A stretch of 64,000 bases of DNA from assembly GCF_002234595.1 (NCBI RefSeq), contig NZ_NMUL01000033.1, forward strand, positions 62,001 to 126,000, given 5' to 3'. A model generated the notes under the pieces. The model saw nothing but the letters and a program-made list of their open reading frames with translations. It was not told the DNA's origin and made no database searches. The stretch is from Amycolatopsis vastitatis. GTDB lineage: Bacteria; Actinomycetota; Actinomycetes; Mycobacteriales; Pseudonocardiaceae. This document shows, one piece after another, positions 34,301 through 42,700 of this stretch (positions within the stretch are counted from its first letter, which is position 1; each line of letters starts with the position of its first letter). The translations under genes and the position numbers were made by a program.

Positions 34301-36771
34301 CACAGCTGTTCCTGGCCGAACGACAGCGGCAGCGGGCCCCCGCGCGGCAGCACCGCCACGGCCGGGACCTCGGCGGACGGGCCGCGCTCGGCGCGCGCTG
34401 CCTCGATGCGGGCGGCGAAGTCCCGCACGCTCGGGTGGGCGTAGAGGTCGGCGAACGTCAGCCCGACGCCGAAGTCGCGTTCCATGGTGCGCAGCGCGGT
34501 GATCGCGGCGATGGACGTCCCACCGAGGGAGAAGTAGTCCGACTCCGGACCGAGCCCGTCTTCGCCCAGCGCGCGCGCCCAGATCTCCGCGACCCGGCGC
34601 TCGGTGTCCCCCTGCGGCACGGCCACCGGTTCGGGGACCCGGGCCCGGCGGGAGACGGACGGGGCGCCCGGCGGGCGGCACCAGCAGCGGACGCCCTCGA
34701 ACGGGTACGTCGGCGCCTCGATCCTCGGCACGGCCACGCCGTCGTAGTGGCGGTCCCAGTCGAGCCGGACGCCGAGCCGGTAGAGCGACGCGAGCTGCCG
34801 CAGCACCGCCCGCCGTCCGCCACCGGCGATCAGCTCGACGCAGCCGAGCTCGGGCGCCAGGCGGCGCATGCTCCGCGACAGCACGCCGCCGGTACCCAGC
34901 TCGACCAGCACCGCGCCGTCGCGGACGAACCCGCGCACCGCCTCGGCCAGCCGTCCGGAGTCGAGCTCCGGACCGACGGGCCGGTCCGCCGCGGCCGCCA
35001 ACCCGTCCACAAGGGACAGTTCGCCGCGCGCGATCCGCACCGACAGGTTGCCCGCGCCCGAACCGACGAGGTGGGTGCCGGGAATGCCCAGCGACCGGGC
35101 CAGCCGGTACAGGGCGTGGTGGACGGCGACCAGCCGTGGCCCCGGCTCTTCGGGCAGCGGATCGTCGCCGAGGACCGGCCACCGGTCGCACAGCTCGCGC
35201 CAGACCTCGGGCTCGACGCCGCCGTCGCCGGAGAAGAGCAGCACCACCGGCGGGTCGTCCGCGGCGGGCGCGTCCGGGACGGCGGCCGACCGCAGCGCCG
35301 CGGCGAGGGTGCCGGGTTCGTCGGCGACCACGGCGATGCGGAACGGGTGGTCGTCGCGGCCCCGGTTCATCGCGTGGCCGATGGCGAGCACCCCGTGCCC
35401 GCTCTCTTCGGCGAACTCGGCGAGCCGGTCGCGGTAGCGGGCGAGCGCGGACGCCGACTTCGCCGAAACCGTCACCAGCCGGTCGCTCCCCGGCGGTTCG
35501 ACGGGCGCCGGAGCCGGCGGGGGCTCCTCCACGACGGCGTGCGCGTTGGTCCCGGTCAGCCCGAACGAGCTCAGGCCCGCGCGCCGCGGCCCTTCGCCGT
35601 CCCACGGGCCGAACGCGGGGTTGACCCGCACCGGGCCGCTGAAGTCGATCAGCGGGTTGGGGGTTTCGAAGTGCGCGGTCGGGTACCGGACGCCGCGCCG
35701 CACGCTGAGCAGCACCTTGACCAGCCCGGCCAGCCCGGCGGCGTTGTCGAGGTGCCCGACGTTGCCCTTGATCGAGCCGATCACGCAGCCCGGGCCGGTG
35801 ACACCGGCATCGAGGAACGCCTGGCGCAGGGCCTCGACCTCGACGACGTCGCCGAGCGGCGTGGCCGAGCCGTGGCACTCGACGTACCCGAGCGTGGCCG
35901 GGTCGATGCCGGCGTCGCGCCAGGCCGCGGTGATCACCTCGGTCTGGCCCTCCCGGCTCGGCGCGCTCATGCTGGCCATCCGGTAGCCGTTGTGGTTGAC
36001 GGCGACGCCCTTCAGCACCGCGTGCACGTGGTCGCCGTCGGCGAGCGCGGCGGGCAGGGGCTTGAGCACGACGATCCCGCCGCCTTCGCCGCCGACCGCG
36101 CCGGTGGCCTTCTCGTCGAACGGGCGGCACCGGCCCTCGGGCGACTCGACGCCCCGGACCGGGATGTGCCCGGCCTCCCGGATCGGCAGCGGCCGGACGC
36201 TGATGCCGCCCGCCAGTGCCAGTTCCGCGGCCCCGCCGCGCAGCAAGGAGACGGCGTGGGCGACGGCGACCAGGCTGCCGCTGCACGCGGTGTCGAGGAC
36301 GAGCGCGGGCGCGGTGAAGTCGTAGCGGTAGCTGATCCGGGCCGCCAGCGATGCCCCCAGGATGCCCAGGATCTGCTGCGGGTCTTCCTCTTCGAAGAGC
36401 TCTTCGTAGTCCGACCGGGCGTCCCCGAGGACGACCGCGGTGCGCGATCCCCGCAAGGCCTGGGGGGCGTAGCACGCGTTCTCGAGGGCCTCGTGGGCCA
36501 GCTGCAGGATCAGCCGCTGGTGCGGGTCCATCCATGCCGCTTCGGCCGGCGGCACCCCGAAGAACCGGTGGTCGAACCGGTCGATCCGGTCGAGGTAGCC
36601 CATCGGCAGGTAGTCGGCGTCCGGCGGGAAGCCGTTGTCCCGCAACCGTTCCGGATCCGGCTGCCGGACGGTGTCACGGCCCTCGGCGAGCAGCTCGTGC
36701 ACGCCGTCCAGCCCGTCGGCGCCCGGGAGCAGCGCGGACACCCCGATGATCGCCACGTCGTCGTTGCGCAC
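31363..36771 (-). CDS. Hybrid PKS-NRPS: KS - inactive AT remnant - ACP - C - PCP - degenerate E
   Basis: 1802 residues. KS 4-425 with C163 (DTACSGS), H300 and H340, all intact. The next region, about 430-700, is an AT remnant roughly 100 residues short: the GHSxGE elbow reads GSGAGN at 570-575 (Gly at the nucleophile) and the HAFH segment is missing. ACP with S753 (LGGTS). Condensation domain about 810-1250 with HHIVFDG at 945-951. PCP with S1316. C-terminal epimerase-like domain about 1375-1795, recognised by SVGWFTTLHP and VPNDGVGYGML, but its HHxxxDG reads NHFVFDN at 1509-1515; E1638 is kept. There is no A, KR or TE domain. It follows the NRPS gene by 13 nt; AGGAGG precedes the GTG start. 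Confidence 0.9.
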   Translation of the reverse strand: MRNDDVAIIGVSALLPGADGLDGVHELLAEGRDTVRQPDPERLRDNGFPPDADYLPMGYLDRIDRFDHRFFGVPPAEAAWMDPHQRLILQLAHEALENACYAPQALRGSRTAVVLGDARSDYEELFEEEDPQQILGILGASLAARISYRYDFTAPALVLDTACSGSLVAVAHAVSLLRGGAAELALAGGISVRPLPIREAGHIPVRGVESPEGRCRPFDEKATGAVGGEGGGIVVLKPLPAALADGDHVHAVLKGVAVNHNGYRMASMSAPSREGQTEVITAAWRDAGIDPATLGYVECHGSATPLGDVVEVEALRQAFLDAGVTGPGCVIGSIKGNVGHLDNAAGLAGLVKVLLSVRRGVRYPTAHFETPNPLIDFSGPVRVNPAFGPWDGEGPRRAGLSSFGLTGTNAHAVVEEPPPAPAPVEPPGSDRLVTVSAKSASALARYRDRLAEFAEESGHGVLAIGHAMNRGRDDHPFRIAVVADEPGTLAAALRSAAVPDAPAADDPPVVLLFSGDGGVEPEVWRELCDRWPVLGDDPLPEEPGPRLVAVHHALYRLARSLGIPGTHLVGSGAGNLSVRIARGELSLVDGLAAAADRPVGPELDSGRLAEAVRGFVRDGAVLVELGTGGVLSRSMRRLAPELGCVELIAGGGRRAVLRQLASLYRLGVRLDWDRHYDGVAVPRIEAPTYPFEGVRCWCRPPGAPSVSRRARVPEPVAVPQGDTERRVAEIWARALGEDGLGPESDYFSLGGTSIAAITALRTMERDFGVGLTFADLYAHPSVRDFAARIEAARAERGPSAEVPAVAVLPRGGPLPLSFGQEQLWYLDRLNPGTALYNIPHDLRLSGPLDEAALAGAVDDLVARHEILRTCIPSDDGVPFVRLVETPPRLVVRDLSTLPEPARHEAAHELIELEAVRPFDLAAGPLMRVTLLRLAEDDHVLVWTYHHIVFDGWSPTVFFRDFSELYRARLAAREPELPELPFQYADFAAWQRERLTGETLERGLEFWRAELAGPPVAELPLDRPRPAVQTFEGDLVEFTVDAAAAEAARRFSREHGVTTFVTMLALVDALLHRWAGLTDVVVGVGTSGRTHPATHDLIGYFNNLPPFRTRVDGSLSFTDLVRRCADTVAKVLDHEEIPLEKIVSAVCGPREPGRQPLFDVAYTYQNVLQDTAELGGLGCSQYSGSGRIAGIAPGTAKFDLTVGVVDQQDGPMDGYFEYATALFDRETAEALARLLPGLLDVLLREPDVPLSAVAALDGEPRPATTHRSSEPTMTEHSFVDSETLGHAERVLTTLCADLLTDHPVSPKDNFFDLGGDSVLGVRVAARAAKEGVHFTPQQLLQCRTLGELARAAVVDGPAAVPVPTAVSAVPAVPEPARAIPPTPIMHSFLHRLPDEAGDFVDVHTVETTPEVGAAAIRTAVGHLLAMHEPLRYRLRRNALGTRLEVGTMTVADVFDAVVLPPLSDDEELAIVLDDCQAMKAEMDPARGPLFRVRHYDRGRARGGLLVLLVNHFVFDNMSTVVVLDDLDVLLGDLTAGRTPDPAPRPPRWREWAEHLRAMATSDELAAELTYWTATLRAGADAGTIGSPPGDDITSRTLEHPELARVLSAGAAHGREAALCAVACGLARWQDTPSAFMMTEGESTPNPFRLAGRGPSVGWFTTLHPLVLPVERGTTARDCLPEIADRIRSVPNDGVGYGMLRHLSPDSPGTARLRALGEPEVLVLHGPSDARAFDSGVRLLRTRWDLSLSLKRAVASWFPLVVTTAVREGALRLAVAGGVGQDRMDALADEIMGAFEELSPAAIT

Positions 36772-36784
36772 CGGCTCCGACCTC

Positions 36785-39700
36785 CTACAGCTCGTAGTCC
36801 TTCGGTTCGGGCGTGGGGGGCTCCAGCAGCAGGGCCAGCGCCCCGACCGTGGGGTTGTCGAACAGCGCCCGCGGCGGCAGCGCGGCGCCGAAGTCCGCGC
36901 GCAGGCGGGCGGTGACCCGCAGGCAGAGCAGCGAATCGCCGCCGAGCGCGAAGAAGTCGTCGTCGACGCCGACCCGCTCCACCGCGAGCACCTCGGCCCA
37001 GATGCGGCTCAGCGCCCGTTCGGTCGGGGTGCGGGGCGCGAGGTAGGCCCGGTCTCCCGGACCGCGCACCGGAACGGGCCGCGCGGGCGGCAGGTCACGC
37101 GGGGGTGCGGCCGCCCGCGCCGGTTCCCGCAGCAGGTCCGCCAGTTCACCGGCCAGCGCCTCGACCGTGCCGGTGTCGAACAACGCGGGGTCGTAGCCGA
37201 GCCGCAGCGTCAGCGGTTCGTCTTCGCGCGCGCCGCCGTGGGCGACGAGGGTCAGCGGGTAGTTGGTGACCTCGACCGCGGACAGCTCCGCCACGTGCAG
37301 CCCGCGCGCGGCCAGGCTGTCCCGGTCGAACGGGTAGTTCTCGAACACGACGATGCTGTCGAAGAGGGCCACCTGGGCGGGCAGCCCGCTCCAGCGGCGC
37401 AGGGCGGCGAGCGAGACGTGCCCGAACCGGCGGGCCTCGGCTTGGCCGGCCTGCAGCCGCCGGAACCAGCCCGGCCGGTCTTCGGTCTCCGTGACCGTGA
37501 CGCGGACCGGCACGGTGTTGACGAACATGCCGACGATCGAGTCCGCGTCGGGCAGTTCGGGCGGGCGGCCGGACACCACCGCTCCGAAACAGACGTCCGG
37601 GTCGCCGCCGTGGCGGGCGAGCAGCCGCGCCCACGAGCCCTGCACGACGGCGTTGACGGTCAGCCGGTGCCGCCGGGCGAAGGCGGCCAGCCGTCCGGAG
37701 TCCATTGCGGACAGCTCGCGGTCCACAGTGGACGTGGATTGCGTCCGGTGGGCCCGGCCCGGCGGCCGGTCGAACGGCAGCCGGGTGGGCGTGAGGCCGG
37801 AAAGAACCTTCCGCCAGTGGGCCTCGGCCGCCACCGCGTCCTGCCGGGCCAGCCACGCCAGGTGGTCGGCGAACGGACGGCGCCGCCGGGCCGGCACCCC
37901 GGTCACGTGCGCCAGGACGTCGGTGAGCACCTCGAACACGCTCCAGCCGTCCAGGATCACGTGGTGGAACGTCCAGACCGTCCGGATCCGGGCGTCGCCC
38001 AGCCGGATCAGCGTCACCCGCATCAGCGGCGGCACCGCGGGGTCCAGCCCCGCCGCGCGGTCGGCGGCCAGCACCCGGCGCAGCGCGGCGTCCTGGCCGG
38101 CTTCGGGCAGCGAGCGCCAGTCGTGCACGGTCACCGGCAGCGTCACGGCGCGGTGCACCACCTGCACCGGCTCGCGCACGCCGGTCCAGCGCACGGCGGT
38201 GCGCAGCGCCGGGATCTCCGCGACCGCCCGGCGCCAGGCGCGCTCCAGCGCCGCCGGGTCACCGGAACCGCTCAGCGTGAAGGAGAGCTGTTCGAGGTAG
38301 GTGCCCGGTTCCGACAGGCTGTGGAACAGCATGCCCGCCTGCATCGGGGTCAGCGGGTAGACGTCCTCGACGTGCCTGCCGTCGCCGATGACCCGGTCGA
38401 GCTCGGCCTGGTCCGCCGCGGCGAGCGGGAAGTCCGACGGGGTGGCGCCGCCCGCCGCCGGGTCCGCGCAGTGGGCGACGATCTCCTCGAGCGCCGCGAG
38501 CACCTCACCGGCCAGCCCGGCGACGGTCCGCTCCTCGTGCGCGCCCGGGGAGTACGTCCATTCGAACTCCAGTTCGCCGTCGCCGGTGACGGCCGCGGTG
38601 ACGTCCAGCCGGGCGGCGCCGGTCGGGTGGGCGGCGCGGTCCAGGCCGACCACGGACGGCGCCGCGCGGTACGGCTCGCCGTCGGCGAGATCGAACCGGC
38701 CCAGGTAGTTGAACGCCGCCACCGGCCGGGGCTCGGGCAGGGCCGCGTCCCCGAGGTGGCGCAGGGCGCCGTAGCCCAGCCCGCGGTCCGGCACCGCGCG
38801 CAGGTTCTCCTTCACCGACTTGAGCACCGCGCCCCAGCCGCCGTCGGCTGGGATGTCGAGCGCGCACGGGTAGAGCGTGGTGAACCAGCCGACCGTCCGG
38901 GACAGGTCCAGGTCACCGAAGACGTCCTCGCGGCCGTGGCCTTCCAGCTCGAGGACGACGCGGTCGTGCCCCCTCCACCGGGCGAGCACCCGTCCGAGCG
39001 CGCTCACCAGCAGGTCGTCGATCCGGGTGCGGTAGGCGGCCGGGGCGTCCCGCAGCAACGCCGTGGTCGGCCCGGCGTCGAGCCGGACGGTCACCTCGCG
39101 AGGGGGCAGCGGACGGCCGTCGGGTGCCGCTTCGGCGCCGTCGGCGGCCCGCCGCCAGTGGGCGAGCTGCTCGCCGAACCCGCCCGAGGCGACGTGCTCG
39201 GCCAGCCGGCGCGACCAGTCCCCGAACGAGGTGGTCCGGGGCGGCAGCTCCACCGGCCGGCCGGCGCGGGCGGCCTCGTAGGCGGTCCGCAGGTCCGCCA
39301 GGAGGATCCGCCACGAGACGCCGTCCACGACCAGGTGGTGGGCGGCCAGGAGCAGGCGGGAACCGTCCAGCACCGCCGTGAACAGGCCACCGCCGTCCAG
39401 CTCGAAGAAGTCCATTGTGGACACCCTGCCGGTGCGGAACACCTCCTCCGGCACGGTTTCCGTGTACTCCTGCCGCCACTGGCCGTCGACGCACCGGAAG
39501 CGCAGCCGGAGGGCGTCGTGGTGGCGGACCAGCGCCTCGACCGCGGTGCGCAGCGCCACCGGGTCGGTGTCCGGGACGAGGTCGGCCGACACCCACTGCG
39601 TGAAGTGCGCCGGGTGCTCGGTGATCGTCGCGAAGAACCAGTGCTGGATCGGCGACAGCGGAACCGGGCCGGACGGCCGGGGTGCCTCCTGCGCCGCCGG

Positions 39701-42700
39701 TGCCTCCCACACGGCGGCCGCGGCCAGCGCGGCCGGGGTCTGCCGGAGGAAGATGTCCTTGACGCTCAGGCGCAGCCCGAGCTGCCGAGCGCGCGCCACG
39801 ACCTCGATGCCGAGGATCGAGTCCCCGCCGAGCTCGAAGAAGTTGTCCTCACCCCCGACGCGCTCGACGCCGAGCACCTCGGCCCACACCCGGGTCAGCA
39901 GCTCTTCGGCCGCTCCGCGCGGCGCGGTGTGGGCCCGGCCGGCCCCGGGCCGCGGCGCCGGCAGCGCCCGGCGGTCGATCTTGCCCTGCGGTGTCAGCGG
40001 GAACCGGTCGAGCAGCACGAGAGCGCCGGGGACGAGGTGGCCCGGCAGGCTCTTCCCGAGGAACTCCCGCAGCGCGCTCGCCTCGGTCGGGCGGCGTGGC
40101 ACGACGTAGCCGGCCAGCCGCTTGCGGCCGGGGGTGTCCTCCCGCACCACCACGACGGCCTCGCCGACGTCCGGGTGCCGCCGCAGCGCCGCCTCGACCT
40201 CGCCCACCTCGATCCGGAAGCCGCGGATCTTGACCTGGTCGTCGGACCGGCCGAGGAAGTCCAGCACCCACTCGTCTGCGCGCCAGCGCACAGTGTCATC
40301 AGCGCGCCAGCGCACGACGTCGCCGGTGCGGTAGAGCCGGGTGCCGTGGCCGAACGGGTCGGCCACGAACCGGTCGGCCGTCAGCCCGGGCCGGTCGAGG
40401 TAGCCGCGCGCCACGCCGCCGCCGATGTACAGCTCGCCGGGGACCCCGGCCGGCACCGGCGCGAGGTCGCGGTCGAGGACCAGGCAGTGGATTCCGGGGA
40501 CCGGCCGCCCGATCGGGACCGGCCGCCCGTCGTCGTCGGCGGCGCGGACGCGATGACACGAGGTGAACGTGGTGCTTTCGGTGGGTCCGTAGCCGTTGAC
40601 CAGCTCCAGGTCCGGCCACCGGCGCAGGACCGTGGCGCACTGCTGCGGCGACAGGACGTCCCCGCCGGAAACCAGCCGCCGCAGACCTTTGAAGACGCCG
40701 GGGTCGGCCGCCGCCACCTCGTGGAACATCCCCGCGGTCAGCCAGAGCGAGGTGACACCCTCGGCGCGGATGAACGTCCCGAGGGCCTCGACCGACGGCA
40801 CGTCTTCGGTGTCGATCGCCAGCCGGGCGCCGGACAGCAGCGCGCCCCAGATCTCCAGCGTCGAGGCGTCGAACGACAACGGCGCGTACTGCGACGCGAC
40901 GTCGTCCGGGCGCAGCCGGGCGAACGGGCCGGCGCACAGCCGGGCCACCGAGCGGTGCTCGATCAGCACGCCCTTCGGCCGGCCCGACGAACCGGAGGTG
41001 TAGAGCACACAAGCCAGGTTCGCCGGCCGGACCCGCGGTGCCGGGGCCTCGGCGGGCCGGCCGCGCTCCGAGCCGTCGTCGAGAACCAGCACGCGGGCCC
41101 CGCGGGGCACCCGGTCGCGCACCGCCCGCGTCGCGAGCACCGTCGAGACCCCGGAATCCGCCAGCAGCAGCGCCAGCCGCTCGTCCGGGTAGCGGGGGTC
41201 GAGCGGGACGTAGGCGGCGCCGGCCTTGAGGACGGCCAGCATCCCGGCGATCGCGTCGACGCCCCGCGGCACGCACAGGCCGATCCGGACGTCCGGTCCG
41301 GCGCCGTGGCCGATCAGGCCGTGCGCGAGCCGGTTCGCCCGCGTGTCCAGCTCCCGGTAGGTCAGAGCCGTGCCGGCGCAGGTCACCGCGATCGCGTCCG
41401 GGCGCTCGCGGACGCGCTCGGCGAAGACGTCGAGCATGGTCCGGTGTGGTCCCTCGGGCGTCCCGCGTCCCACTTCCAGGAGCGCGCGCCGTTGTGCCGG
41501 CGCGGGCCACGGCAGCCGGGACAGCCGCCGCCCGGGATCTTCGGCGATGCCCGTGAGCAGGGCGAGCAGGTTCTCGGCCAGCCGCCGGATCGTGCCGGCG
41601 TCGAACAGCTCGGTGCTGTATTCGAGGGTGGTGCGCAGGCCGCCGTCCCGCGGTTCGAACTCGCACGTGAGGTCGAACTGCGCCGCCTGCCGGGGCAGGT
41701 CGACCTCCTCGACGGCCAGGCCGCTCATCGCGGGTGCCGGCGACGGCGCGTTCTGCAGCGCCACCATCGTGTTCACCAGCGGCGACCGGCTCGCGTCGCG
41801 GTCCGGCGCGAGCAGCTCCACCAGGCGGCCGAACGGCACTTCGTCGTGGGCCATCGCGTCGAGCACCGTCGAGCGGACACCGGCCAGGAAGTCCGTGAAG
41901 GACGGCTCGCCGTCGAGGCGGGACCGGATCACGATGGTGTTGACGAAGAACCCGACGAGGTCCGCCAGCTCGTCCCAGGACCGGCCGGCCGTGACCGTGC
42001 CGAGCGCGATGTCCCGCTGGCCGGTGTAGCGCGCGAAGAGCACCTGCGTCGCCGCGACCAGGGTCATGAACAGCGTGGCGCCGCGCTCCCGGCCGAGTTC
42101 GGCCAGCCGGGCGGTCACGGCCGCGGGCACGGTGAAGCGGTGGGCGGCACCCGCCGTCCCGCGCACCGCCGGCCGCGGGCGGTCGGTGGGCAGCTCCAGC
42201 GCCGGGACGCCGGACAGCTGCCGTTCCCAGTAGGCGATCCGGTCGTCCAGCTCCGGACCGGCGAGCCGGTCGCGCTGCCAGGCGGCGAAGTCGGCGTAGC
42301 GCAGCGGCAGCGGCGGCAGCTCGGCCTCCCTGCCGGAGTACAGCAGCCCGAGCTCGCCGGCGAGCACGCCCATCGACCAGCCGTCGGTGACGATGTGGTG
42401 CAGCACGAGCACCAGCAGGTGGTCGTCCTCCCCCAGCCGGAGCACGGTCGCCCGGAACAGGGGGCCACGGGCCAGGTCGAAGGGCCGCTGGACCTCGGCG
42501 AGCAGTTCGCGGTCGACGTCGGACGCGGCCACCGCGCGGACGTCCGGCCGGACCGCGACCGGTGGCCCGACGACCTGCACGCCCCGCCCTTCCACCGTGG
42601 GGAACGTCGTGCGCAGGGACTCGTGACGCTCGGCCAGCGCGGTCAGCGCCGCTCCGAGCTTGTCCAGGGACAGCGGCCCGCGCAGCCGGAAACCCGCGCT

